Positions 6,592-13,644 are shown, numbered from the stretch's first letter. The stretch is DNA of 14,047 nucleotides from JBBDWJ01 sp040902925 (GCA_040902925.1 JBBDWJ010000296.1:1-14047), one strand, 5' to 3'. Notes: a model not told the origin generated them from the letters alone. Numbers and translations are program-made.

Positions 6592-7845
6592 GTGACCGCC
6601 GTGAGCCAAATACTGCCTTGGCTGCTGCCGGCGTTCTTCTTACTCACACTCTGCGCCGCGGGCTACAACCTCGCGGTTTGCCTGGCTGCCTGGCGCTTTC
6701 TTCGCGATCGCGCCCGGTCGCGGCCTTCGACAAATCATTTTCCTGATGAGTTGCCGGCTGTTTCCATTCTCAAGCCCGTCGCGGGGGCGGACCTTGACTT
6801 TTATGAGAACATCCGGTCCCACGCGCTGCAGGACTACCCGAACTTCGAGTTGCTGTTTGGAGCAGGCGACCCTAACGACCCGGCCCTGGAGGCAATCGGC
6901 CGATTAGCGCGCGAATTCCCACATCTCCGCATCGAGGCGTTTGTGTGTGAATGCACGGGTCCGGGCAATCATAAAGTCCAACGGCTCGAACGGCTGCAGC
7001 AAGAGGCGCGCTTCGAATTTTTTCTCGTGAACGACAGCGACATTCGCGTCGAGCGGAATTACGTGCGCGATGTGATGCGGCCTTTTCTCGACTCCAAAAA
7101 CGGCCCACGGGTTGGACTGGTGAGCTGCCCATTCCGAGCCCGGCCGGGGCCCACGCTCGCCTCGTTAACCGAGGCTTTGGCTGTTGCCGAATTCCAGGGC
7201 CAGGTGCTTCTAACCCGCCTCCTCAGGCAGGTCGACTTCGCGCTCGGGGCCACGATGCTGTTTCGCCGCGGCGATCTGGAACGCATCGGCGGTTTTTCCA
7301 CGGTTGCCCCTTACTTGGCTGACGACTATCAGTTGGGGAATCGAATTCAGCGGCTCGGTCTCGACCTCGTCATCAGCACGCACGCGGTGGAAATCGCGCT
7401 CGGCGATGACGGCTGGCGTGAGGTCTGGCAGCGTCAGCTACGCTGGTCGAGAACAATCCGCGCCTGCCGCCCGGGCGGGCACTTCGGCTTATTCTTCACG
7501 CAGGCATCGCTGTGGAGCTTGCTTTGCCTGGCCGCGGCGGCGGGTACAGGGTCAGCGCCAACCGTAGTGGCAGTTCCTTGCGCGGCGCTGCTGCTGCGCC
7601 TGTTCGCCGCCTGGCTTGTCGGATGGCGCTGCATGGGCTCGCGCGCCGTCGCCCGCCGGCTCTACTGGATGTTCGTTGCTGACGGGCTGGCTTTCGCGGC
7701 CTGGTGCGGAAGCTTCTTCACGCGGCGCGTCCACTGGAGGAACCGTGTGCTCGAAATCGGGCGCGACGGCCGCATTGCCAGAGAATCTCCCAGTGCCCCG
7801 AACGAGACCGCCGCAGCCAACGCACGCGGAACGTCGCGGAGCTGA
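6592..7845 (+). CDS. hpnI: Hopanoid glycosyltransferase HpnI
   Basis: Membrane glycosyltransferase of the GT2/GT21 (ceramide glucosyltransferase-like) type. HpnI transfers N-acetylglucosamine from UDP-GlcNAc to bacteriohopanetetrol at the cytoplasmic face. The protein has 417 residues. One N-terminal helix (about 7-33) is followed by the GT domain: VSILKPVAGAD near 57-67, the metal-binding NDSD at 147-150, LADDYQLG (Asp244-Asp245) and the RQLRW acceptor motif at 281-285. Two or three helices close the protein (about 298-320, 325-345 and 355-375). The GTG at 6592 is chosen: it is four bases after the upstream stop and has GGCGGG seven bases before it. A second GTG at 6601 is possible. The frame is open further upstream across the N gap, but that part overlaps the transporter gene and is not coding. 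Last gene of the cassette, convergent with the PIG-L gene. Confidence 0.9.
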   Translation: MTAVSQILPWLLPAFFLLTLCAAGYNLAVCLAAWRFLRDRARSRPSTNHFPDELPAVSILKPVAGADLDFYENIRSHALQDYPNFELLFGAGDPNDPALEAIGRLAREFPHLRIEAFVCECTGPGNHKVQRLERLQQEARFEFFLVNDSDIRVERNYVRDVMRPFLDSKNGPRVGLVSCPFRARPGPTLASLTEALAVAEFQGQVLLTRLLRQVDFALGATMLFRRGDLERIGGFSTVAPYLADDYQLGNRIQRLGLDLVISTHAVEIALGDDGWREVWQRQLRWSRTIRACRPGGHFGLFFTQASLWSLLCLAAAAGTGSAPTVVAVPCAALLLRLFAAWLVGWRCMGSRAVARRLYWMFVADGLAFAAWCGSFFTRRVHWRNRVLEIGRDGRIARESPSAPNETAAANARGTSRS

Positions 7846-7862
7846 TTCACTCCCGGCAATAG

Positions 7863-8636
7863 CTAAGCAGCATTCTTGCGCACGCCGCCGAGCAGCTCGG
7901 CAAGACGGTCGTCCTGGGGATAGGGATGGCCGACGTGCTGCCGGAACCCTTCCGCGTATTCGACGCCGATCTCGCGTCCCTGCGCCGCGCTCCAACGCTT
8001 CATCTCTTCCAGATATTCGTCGATGCCGTGATGCGCTTCAAGCCAGGCGCGCTGGCTTTCGTGGCAGCTCAACATGTCGGTCTTGAGTCCAATCACCTTC
8101 GAGATATCGATGAAAAGCGTGGACGGAATCGGCCGGCCAAAGATGTCGATGCCCGCGGCGGGGCTGGCGTAGTAGAGGTGCGGAATCTTATCGGTGGCGG
8201 GACGCGCGGGCCGCCGCCCGGTGTCGAAATTCGGCGCGGGCGCGCCGAAACAGGCGTTGCGCACGACGATGCTGGTGAACTCGTGGTCGGGCATGTAGTC
8301 CTGCGGCGAATGCGTGATCACGATCGACGGCGCGACCTCGCGCAGCAGCTCGACGGTGGCCTGGATCGTGTCGCGATCGTAGGCGATCATCAGGTCGCGC
8401 CGGTCGAGGCAGTGGTAATGGCCGCGTACCTTCGCGGCCGCCTTACGGCCCTCCTCAATGCGAATGCCCGAGATTCGTTCCGGCGGATGCTCACGGCTTC
8501 CCTTGTCGCCGGGCGTCATGCTGGCGATGTGAATGTCGAAGCCTTTCTCCTGCAACAGGGCCATCGTGCCGGTGCAAAAGAACTCGGCATCATCGGGATG
8601 AGCCATTACAGACAGAACGGTTTCACGACCAGGCAT
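7863..8636 (-). CDS. PIG-L (LmbE) family deacetylase
   Basis: Zinc-dependent N-acetyl sugar deacetylase fold, 257 residues. The family includes enzymes acting on GlcNAc-phosphatidylinositol, GlcNAc-inositol (MshB) and GlcNAc-malate (BshB). The motif AHPDDAE gives His13, catalytic Asp15 and Asp16, and His118 in MPDHEFTS supplies the third zinc ligand. Later segments (HESQRAWLEAHHGIDEY, GVEYAEGFRQHVGH) mark a subfamily that is common in Acidobacteriota and of unknown substrate. The start ATG at 8636 is fixed by AAGAGGTG eight bases upstream; the longer open frame to 8711 lacks such a site. It is convergent with hpnI, 17 bases away, and lies 112 bases after the HD hydrolase gene with a possible terminator between. 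It could deacetylate HpnI's product in place of HpnK, or belong to sugar catabolism like its upstream neighbours; the sequence does not decide. Confidence 0.87.
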   Translation of the reverse strand: MPGRETVLSVMAHPDDAEFFCTGTMALLQEKGFDIHIASMTPGDKGSREHPPERISGIRIEEGRKAAAKVRGHYHCLDRRDLMIAYDRDTIQATVELLREVAPSIVITHSPQDYMPDHEFTSIVVRNACFGAPAPNFDTGRRPARPATDKIPHLYYASPAAGIDIFGRPIPSTLFIDISKVIGLKTDMLSCHESQRAWLEAHHGIDEYLEEMKRWSAAQGREIGVEYAEGFRQHVGHPYPQDDRLAELLGGVRKNAA

Positions 8637-8644
8637 ACTTTGAG

Positions 8645-8652
8645 CACCTCTT
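8645..8652 (-). promoter_or_regulatory. Strong Shine-Dalgarno of the PIG-L gene
   Basis: AAGAGGTG on the minus strand, eight bases before the ATG at 8636. It decides the start over the in-frame ATG pair at 8711-8706. A small hairpin, GCGC-gatt-GCGC (8657-8668), lies just upstream of it. Confidence 0.7.
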
Positions 8653-8671
8653 TGTTGCGCGATTGCGCTGT

Positions 8672-8702
8672 AAAAAATCCCTGCGCGGGTTTTCTGCCCG
8701 CG
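8672..8702 (-). terminator. Possible terminator before the PIG-L gene
   Basis: On the minus strand CGCGGG (8702-8697), a seven-base loop and CCCGCG (8689-8684) form a perfect six-pair stem. Six T follow at 8677-8672, but only after a six-base spacer, which is longer than in a classic intrinsic terminator. It would end the three-gene unit that reads from 11128 and separate it from the PIG-L gene. Confidence 0.4.
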
Positions 8703-8748
8703 AACCATCAATATCGGCTAGTTCGCGCGGACAATAGCTTGGCAAAAA

Positions 8749-9324
8749 CTAGCTCGCTGCCGGGCCGGTAACAGCAGCTTCCAGCTCCGTTACCGCTCGT
8801 TGCAACTCTTCCACCAGCGGCGTTACCTCGGTCTTGAGAAGCGCATCCGTGACCGCGCGATAGTACCACAACGTGCCGTCGCGGCCGCCTCGAAAACGCT
8901 GCCAGAGCCTGTCGCCGAGCCGCTTGTGGTCCATAAGCAGGGAGCGCACATTGTGCAATTTGTCGGCGGCGATCACCAGCCGCACCGATGCGTCCGCACT
9001 TGCGAGGCTTTCGACGTGCGCTTTCTTCCGTTCTTTCCACGGCGGCTTGGGGTTCGTGTCCGAATCCGTGCAGCCCTCAACAATGCTGAGCACTCGTTCG
9101 CCGAAATGCTCGCGAATCTCGCGCCGCAATGACGCGCCGCCGATGTCTTCGATCGAATCGTGCAGCAGCGCCGCGATCGCTTCCTCTTCGTCGCCGCCGT
9201 GCTCGAGAACAAGCGATGCGACGGCCAACAGATGCGCGACGTAGGGGATGTCCGCTCCCTTGCGGCGCTGCCCGCGATGCAGCCGCGAAGCGTAGCTAAG
9301 CGCTTGGTCGAAACGATCGGTCAC
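8749..9324 (-). CDS. Stand-alone RelA/SpoT-type HD hydrolase
   Basis: HD-domain phosphohydrolase resembling the hydrolase half of RelA/SpoT and the small alarmone hydrolases (MESH1 type), which remove pyrophosphate from (p)ppGpp. The predicted Mn site is complete: His31 (YVAHLLAV), His55-Asp56 and Glu59-Asp60 (LLHDSIED), and Asp121 (AADKLHNVRSL). RRKG near 20-23 also fits. With 191 residues it has no synthetase, TGS or ACT domain. The frame is open to 9351 with only GTG codons as starts. The GTG at 9324 is chosen because it forms a GTGA overlap with the epimerase stop (9323-9321) and the conserved region (DRFDQALSYASRLH) begins two residues later. Translational coupling to the epimerase is therefore likely. 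NADPH, which animal MESH1 also hydrolyses, or another nucleotide remains possible as substrate. Confidence 0.87.
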   Translation of the reverse strand: MTDRFDQALSYASRLHRGQRRKGADIPYVAHLLAVASLVLEHGGDEEEAIAALLHDSIEDIGGASLRREIREHFGERVLSIVEGCTDSDTNPKPPWKERKKAHVESLASADASVRLVIAADKLHNVRSLLMDHKRLGDRLWQRFRGGRDGTLWYYRAVTDALLKTEVTPLVEELQRAVTELEAAVTGPAAS

Positions 9325-10268
9325 AAGGTTTTCGCATTCTCGCGGCACCACTCGAGGGTCCGCCGCAGGCCCTCTTCGAAATCAATCGACGGCTCGAAAC
9401 CCAGATCGCGGCGCGCCGCGCTGATATCCGCTTGAGAATGAAGCACGTCGCCGGGCCGCGGCGGACCGTACTGCGCCGGAAGATCCACGCCCGCCAGTTT
9501 TTGCATCAAACTCCAGGTCTGATTGAGAGTGCGCCGCTCGCCGGTCCCCGCGTTGTACACCTTGCCGGGAGCCCGCGGCGCGCTGGCTGCGAGCAGGTTG
9601 AGGCGGACGATATCTTCGACGTAAATAAAATCACGCGACTGCTCGCCATCGCCGTAGACAGTCGGCGCGCGCCCCGCCAGCACGCACGAGCTGAACAGCG
9701 ACAGCACGCCCGAGTATGGCGAAGCGGGGTCCTGGCGGGGACCAAACACGTTGAAGTAGCGCAGCGACACCGTTTCAAGCCCGAATGCCTCCCAGAAAAC
9801 CTGCGCGTAGTATTCCCCCGCCAGCTTTTGGACGCCATAAGGCGACTTCGGCTGAGGTGGCAGACTTTCCTTCTTGGGCAACTCCGGAGAGTCGCCGTAG
9901 GCGGACGACGAGGCGGCATAGACGACCCGCCGCACGCCGTGGCGCTGGGCCGCAAGACATACGTTCAAGGTCCCGCCGAGGTTGATGTCGTGCGTCAGCA
10001 CGGGATCTTCGATCGAGCGCGGCACCGAAGGCAAGCCGGCCTCGTGGAAAACGACTTCGATGCCGGCGAACAGCGGCGCGATCGCCTCATAGTCCCGCAC
10101 ATCGAGCTGCTGAAACTCGATCTGCCGCTCGATGCCGGCCAGATTCTGTTTTTTGCCCGCCAACAGGCTGTCGATGACCACTACGCGTTCGACGCCTTCC
10201 TGGAGCAATCCTCGAACCAAGGCGGACCCAATAAAACCGGCGCCCCCGGTAACCAAAGCAGATTGCAT
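9321..10268 (-). CDS. UDP-sugar 4-epimerase-like SDR protein
   Basis: Extended short-chain dehydrogenase/reductase, 315 residues, that likely epimerises or otherwise modifies a nucleotide sugar in the cytoplasm using bound NAD. The N-terminal Rossmann motif is TGGAGFIG (7-14). The catalytic residues are Ser in SSSAYG (about 120-125), Tyr144 and Lys148 in SPYGVQK. SLRYFNVFGPRQDP and QSRDFIYVEDIV are the usual substrate-side motifs. The sequence SVPRSIEDPVLTHDINLGGT is close to the WbpP/Gne-type (UDP-GlcNAc or UDP-glucuronate 4-epimerase) group, but UDP-glucose 4-epimerase or a dTDP-glucose dehydratase relative is not ruled out. It starts two bases after the stop of the TIM-barrel gene and overlaps the HD hydrolase gene, so it sits in the middle of a three-gene unit. 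Confidence 0.88.
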   Translation of the reverse strand: MQSALVTGGAGFIGSALVRGLLQEGVERVVVIDSLLAGKKQNLAGIERQIEFQQLDVRDYEAIAPLFAGIEVVFHEAGLPSVPRSIEDPVLTHDINLGGTLNVCLAAQRHGVRRVVYAASSSAYGDSPELPKKESLPPQPKSPYGVQKLAGEYYAQVFWEAFGLETVSLRYFNVFGPRQDPASPYSGVLSLFSSCVLAGRAPTVYGDGEQSRDFIYVEDIVRLNLLAASAPRAPGKVYNAGTGERRTLNQTWSLMQKLAGVDLPAQYGPPRPGDVLHSQADISAARRDLGFEPSIDFEEGLRRTLEWCRENAKTL

Positions 10269-10270
10269 GT

Positions 10271-11128
10271 CTAGTTGAGTTGCTCGATCTCGCCCTTGAG
10301 ATACTGGATCGACTCGTTGACGATTTTCGACGCTCCAGGGGCGAAGTCAAAAACTTCCATCGAGACCCAACCGGGAAAGTCGCGGTCTTTAGCGACCTGC
10401 AGCACCGGCCGGAAATCGTAGCCGCCATCGGGCCGCGGGTAGCTGCCATCGAGCTCGTTGACATGGATGTGGCGGATGCGGCTCCAGTGTCTTTGGACGA
10501 TCGCGGCGTGGGGTTCGGCTTCGTCGATGGCATTGTGCGAGTCGAACATGGTCTGAACCGCGGGACTGCCGATGGCGCGAACCACTTCAACCGCCTCGTC
10601 GAGGGTCAGGATCACGTCACACTGCGCGATCGGCAGCGCTTCAACGCACAGGGTCACGCCAAGCTCTTCGAGGTTGTTGGCGATGCCGCGCACTCCATCG
10701 ATGTAGTTCCGCTTGGCCTGTTCGGAAGTGAGTCCGCCGGTGGCCTTGCGCTGATTGGGCGAGCCGAAAACCATCACGCAAGGGTCGGTATCGTTGGCCC
10801 GCAACGCGGCGCAGAGGTCGACCAGACCGCGCACGTACTCCCAGCTCCGCCGGCGGACCGCCTCGTCGGGCGTCGTCACGTGCAAACCGGTGGGACCCAC
10901 CGTAAGCCAGTGGAGGCCCACGAATTCGAGACCCTCGGAAACGATAATGTCACGCACCTCGCGACGCCTCGCGGCGGGCAGAGTAGTGGCGTCGGTCTCG
11001 AGTGTAAACGGCGCAATTTCAATGCCATGCCAGCCGGCCTTCTTGATTTCGCGGCACTGCTCGGCGAAGGGCGTCTGCTCAAAAAGCTCGTTACAGACGG
11101 AAAGTCGAAAACTGTAGTCGTTTGCCAT
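10271..11128 (-). CDS. Xylose isomerase-like TIM-barrel sugar isomerase
   Basis: Member of the sugar phosphate isomerase/epimerase superfamily (xylose isomerase-like TIM barrel, AP_endonuc_2), 285 residues, cytoplasmic. Metal-site residues expected for the fold are in place: Glu163 (CVEALP), Asp196 and His198 (MFDSHNA), His222 (HIHVNELDG) and Glu258 (SMEVFDF). The N-terminus reads FRLSVCNELFEQTPFAEQC, followed by GWHGIEIAP, the usual first two strands. The family covers keto-sugar epimerases, inosose isomerases, hydroxypyruvate isomerases and others, and the substrate cannot be named. It leads a three-gene unit with the SDR epimerase (2-base gap) and the HD hydrolase. It is divergent from the transhydrogenase gene across a 110-base region. 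The Shine-Dalgarno is weak. Confidence 0.88.
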   Translation of the reverse strand: MANDYSFRLSVCNELFEQTPFAEQCREIKKAGWHGIEIAPFTLETDATTLPAARRREVRDIIVSEGLEFVGLHWLTVGPTGLHVTTPDEAVRRRSWEYVRGLVDLCAALRANDTDPCVMVFGSPNQRKATGGLTSEQAKRNYIDGVRGIANNLEELGVTLCVEALPIAQCDVILTLDEAVEVVRAIGSPAVQTMFDSHNAIDEAEPHAAIVQRHWSRIRHIHVNELDGSYPRPDGGYDFRPVLQVAKDRDFPGWVSMEVFDFAPGASKIVNESIQYLKGEIEQLN

Positions 11129-11238
11129 GGTTCAAGCGGTCAGTTTATCAAGGATTGTCGTCAGCACGGCGCCATCTGCCTCGACACCACCGCACTGGAC
11201 ACCGCACTGGGTGCGAGCGCACTAGAATGTATAGCTGC
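11129..11238. promoter_or_regulatory. Divergent promoter region with small repeats
   Basis: A 110-base gap between two genes pointing away from each other, so it should hold both promoters. ACCGCACTGG occurs twice (11189-11198 and 11201-11210), a 12-base period. Right after it is the palindrome GTGCG-ag-CGCAC (11211-11222). TAGAAT at 11223-11228 is a good -10 (5 of 6) for the plus-strand gene. TGGACA at 11196-11201 looks like a -35 but is 21 bases away, too far for a standard promoter. If that -10 is used, the transcript would begin about four bases before the ATG at 11239, nearly leaderless. Confidence 0.3.
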
Positions 11239-12534
11239 ATGACACAACCATCGAACCCGCTGCGCGAATCCGCCATCGAGCTATCCACGTCCGCCATTCG
11301 CTTCGGACCTGGCGTGACGCGCGAAATCGGCATGGATCTGGCCGAACAGGGCGCGCGCCGCGTCCTGCTCGTGATCGATCCCCATCTTGCCGGCCTGTCG
11401 CCGGTTCAAACAACGATCGAGTCGCTGACCGCGCAAGGAATCGCTTACAGGCTGTTCGACCGCGTGCGCGTCGAGCCGACCGACGAGTCCTTTGAAGAGG
11501 CGATCCGATGCGCTTCCGAGGAACCGGTCGACGCGTTCGTAGCCGTCGGCGGCGGCTCGACGATCGACACAGCCAAGGCGGCCAATCTGTACTCGACCTA
11601 CCCGGCCGATCTTCTCGAGTACGTCAATCCGCCGGTCGGCAAAGGGAGTCCCGTCCCAGGCCCGTTGAAACCTCTGTACGCCATCCCGACCACGGCCGGA
11701 ACCGGTAGCGAGACGACCGGGGTGGCAATTTTCGACTACCTGAAAATGCACGCCAAAACGGGCATCGCGCATCGCCGTCTCAAACCCACCCTGGGATTGC
11801 TCGATCCGGAGAACACCCGCACGATGCCCTCCGAGGTGGCCGCGGCAACTGGGCTCGATGTGCTCTCGCATGCCATCGAGTCGTACACGGCAATAGCCTA
11901 CAGTGAACGTCCGCGGCCCGAACGGCCGATTCTGCGCCCCGCCTATCAGGGCGCGAATCCTATCAGCGACGTGTGGTCGCTCGAGGCATTGCGGATGGTA
12001 CGCGAGTATTTGCCCCGAGCTGTCGAAGACCCCAGCGACGACGAGGCGCGCGGAAAGATGCTTCTGGCGGCGTCCTATGCCGGTATCGGTTTCGGCAACG
12101 CCGGCGTACACCTGCCTCATGGGATGTCGTACCCGGTTTCGGGGATGGTGAAGGGTTTTCGGCCCGCGGGCTACGCGGTCGATCATGCGTTCGTTCCCCA
12201 CGGCATCTCCGTCATTCTGAACGCGCCAGCCGTTTTCCGGTTCACCGCCGCGGCATGCCCGGAACGCCACCTGACCGCGGCCCAGGTATTGGGCGCCGAC
12301 GTGTCGCGCGCCAAGGCCCAGGATGCCGGAGCGATTCTCGCCGACCAGATCACGGCGATCATGCAGCGGCTCCGTGTTCCCAACGGGTTAAAGGCTCTGG
12401 GCTACACGAGCAGCGATATCCCCGGGCTGGTGGCCGGCACGCTGCCCCAGCACCGCGTAACGAAGCTGTCTCCCCGCCCGGCCAGTGAAGACGATTTGGC
12501 CCTGCTCTTCGAACAAGCCATGGTCGCCTGGTAG
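11239..12534 (+). CDS. Hydroxyacid-oxoacid transhydrogenase (Fe-ADH family)
   Basis: Iron-containing alcohol dehydrogenase family, 431 residues, very like the animal enzyme ADHFE1. That enzyme transfers hydride between 4-hydroxybutyrate and 2-oxoglutarate, giving succinate semialdehyde and 2-hydroxyglutarate, without free cofactor. The nucleotide site is VGGGSTIDTAK (103-113). Signature blocks of this subfamily are LLEYVNPPVGKG, PTTAGTGSETTGVAIFDY, RPAYQGANPISD and AGIGFGNAGVHLPHGMSYP. Predicted iron ligands are Asp207, His211 (LDVLSHAIESYT), His294 and His321 (FVPHG), with the subfamily's insert between the last two. The C-terminus ends with LPQHRVTKLSPRP and DLALLFEQAM, as in ADHFE1. ATG 11239 is preferred; ATG 11227 is four codons upstream in frame. 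No mitochondrial-type leader is present. Divergent from the TIM-barrel gene; no operon partner downstream. Confidence 0.9.
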   Translation: MTQPSNPLRESAIELSTSAIRFGPGVTREIGMDLAEQGARRVLLVIDPHLAGLSPVQTTIESLTAQGIAYRLFDRVRVEPTDESFEEAIRCASEEPVDAFVAVGGGSTIDTAKAANLYSTYPADLLEYVNPPVGKGSPVPGPLKPLYAIPTTAGTGSETTGVAIFDYLKMHAKTGIAHRRLKPTLGLLDPENTRTMPSEVAAATGLDVLSHAIESYTAIAYSERPRPERPILRPAYQGANPISDVWSLEALRMVREYLPRAVEDPSDDEARGKMLLAASYAGIGFGNAGVHLPHGMSYPVSGMVKGFRPAGYAVDHAFVPHGISVILNAPAVFRFTAAACPERHLTAAQVLGADVSRAKAQDAGAILADQITAIMQRLRVPNGLKALGYTSSDIPGLVAGTLPQHRVTKLSPRPASEDDLALLFEQAMVAW

Positions 12535-12573
12535 CGGCGGCTGCTTCTGGCTTGTCACGCAAAGTCGCGTTTC

Positions 12574-12592
12574 GGAGATTTCTGATTTCTCC
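12574..12592 (+). terminator. Weak hairpin after the transhydrogenase gene
   Basis: GGAGA and TCTCC with a nine-base loop, followed by AACTTTTG, lie 40 bases after the stop. The stem is only five pairs and the T-run is short, so termination here is doubtful. Confidence 0.2.
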
Positions 12593-12625
12593 AACTTTTG
12601 CTCTGAGTCTCCCGCGGCGTTTCTT

Positions 12626-12718
12626 GGTCTTACGGGTCTTGGAGCGGCCCGTGGAGTACTAACTAAGACCTTACCGAGCAGGGTCAGAGTCTCGCCGCAT
12701 CCCCAATTTCGCGGATGC
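12626..12718 (+). promoter_or_regulatory. Possible structured leader of the HDOD gene
   Basis: Three inverted repeats lie 35-130 bases before the HDOD start. GGTCTTA (12626-12632) pairs with TAAGACC (12664-12670). Nested inside, ACGGG (12632-12636) pairs with CCCGT (12648-12652), sharing one base with the outer stem. GCATCC (12697-12702) then pairs with GGATGC (12713-12718) around a ten-base loop. This could be an RNA leader or the 3' end of an upstream transcript. It does not match a riboswitch class I recognise. Confidence 0.25.
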
Positions 12719-12753
12719 CCAACCCTGGGCGTTGCAGCCGATAAGGGAATAGA

Positions 12754-13644
12754 GTGCCAGGCGTGGCTCCTTCTCAGATGCTAGTACCCCTCGAGCCGGA
12801 CCCGGCTCGCGTTCGCGAGGCTGTGTGGCGGCTCGAAGGGCTGCCGGCGATTTCTCCGGCGATCCAGCAGGCCCTCGCCATGTGCGGCGATCCGCTGTGC
12901 TCCAACCGCGACCTGGAGCGGGTACTGGCCGCCGACCAGGCGCTGGTGGCGCAGATTCTGAAAATCGCGAACTCCGCCTACTACGCTGCAGAAGGGCGGG
13001 CGGCCACCATATCGCGCGCAGTGACGGTCATTGGTCACGAGAAATTACAGTCCCTGTTGTTGCAGATAATGCTGGCCGGCGCGTTCCGGCGTCTCAGCCG
13101 GCGGCACCCCGAAGGCCACCGGATCGTGGCTGTATCGGTCGCCGCGGCGGCGGCGTGCTATGCGATCGCTGAATACGTGCCTGGTCAGGACAGCGAGGAG
13201 CTGCTTGTCGCGGGTTTACTTCACAACCTGGGCGATCTTGTCCTGATGACGGCTTTTTCTTCCGAGTACCAGTCGGCTTGCCAGCTCGCCGCTACGATGT
13301 CGGACAGCGCGGCGCAGCGCGCGATCTTTGGCGTGGATGCGCAGCTCACCGGGCGCTGGCTTCTGGAAGCGTGGGGCCTGCCCTTGCAGTTTGCTGAGTC
13401 AGCCCAGCATTGGCCCGACCCGTTGCACGCGGAGCTGCAGGTGTCTTCCCGCGCATTTCTATGTGTTGTCCACCTGGGTGTGCATGTGGGGCGCTGCTGG
13501 GGGCGCGAAAGGAACTGGCAGGAGGCAGAGCGCCTGGCCGACCCGAAAGTCTTCGAAGAGCTATCGCTTGGCGTCGATGATTTGCAGGATATCTACGAGG
13601 AACTCTCGGAGCACGTCGGCCGCGTACAGATCCTGTTGGAGTGA
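12754..13644 (+). CDS. HDOD domain signalling protein
   Basis: A 296-residue protein filled mostly by one HDOD domain (about 25-230), a non-catalytic relative of HD phosphohydrolases found in bacterial signalling and cyclic-di-GMP linked control. Recognisable parts are GLPAISPAIQQAL, LERVLAADQALVAQILKIAN, SRAVTVIGHEKLQSLLLQ and LLVAGLLHNLGDLVLM. In the last, His157 is followed by Asn158 where HD enzymes have Asp, so hydrolase activity is not expected. No receiver, EAL or GGDEF domain is attached; the C-terminal ~65 residues are helical and acidic. The GTG at 12754 is supported by AAGGGA at 12743-12748, five bases before. An in-frame ATG at 12778 is the alternative. It stands alone on the plus strand and converges with the winged-helix regulator. 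Confidence 0.87.
   Translation: MPGVAPSQMLVPLEPDPARVREAVWRLEGLPAISPAIQQALAMCGDPLCSNRDLERVLAADQALVAQILKIANSAYYAAEGRAATISRAVTVIGHEKLQSLLLQIMLAGAFRRLSRRHPEGHRIVAVSVAAAAACYAIAEYVPGQDSEELLVAGLLHNLGDLVLMTAFSSEYQSACQLAATMSDSAAQRAIFGVDAQLTGRWLLEAWGLPLQFAESAQHWPDPLHAELQVSSRAFLCVVHLGVHVGRCWGRERNWQEAERLADPKVFEELSLGVDDLQDIYEELSEHVGRVQILLE

Noticed and set aside
8637..8711. Upstream start for the PIG-L deacetylase
   Set aside because: The ATG at 8636 has AAGAGGTG at the right distance, and the family starts just before the AHPDDAE motif; the extension also overlaps the hairpin region.
7926..8771. Open frame of 281 codons on the plus strand
   Set aside because: Antisense to the PIG-L gene, which has the complete AHPDDAE motif and a strong Shine-Dalgarno.
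10280..11242. Open frame of 320 codons on the plus strand
   Set aside because: Antisense to the TIM-barrel isomerase gene, in the phase where high G+C gives open shadows; no motif and no ribosome site.
11281..12270. Open frame of 329 codons on the minus strand
   Set aside because: Antisense to the transhydrogenase gene; composition is Arg/Gly/His-rich with no domain.
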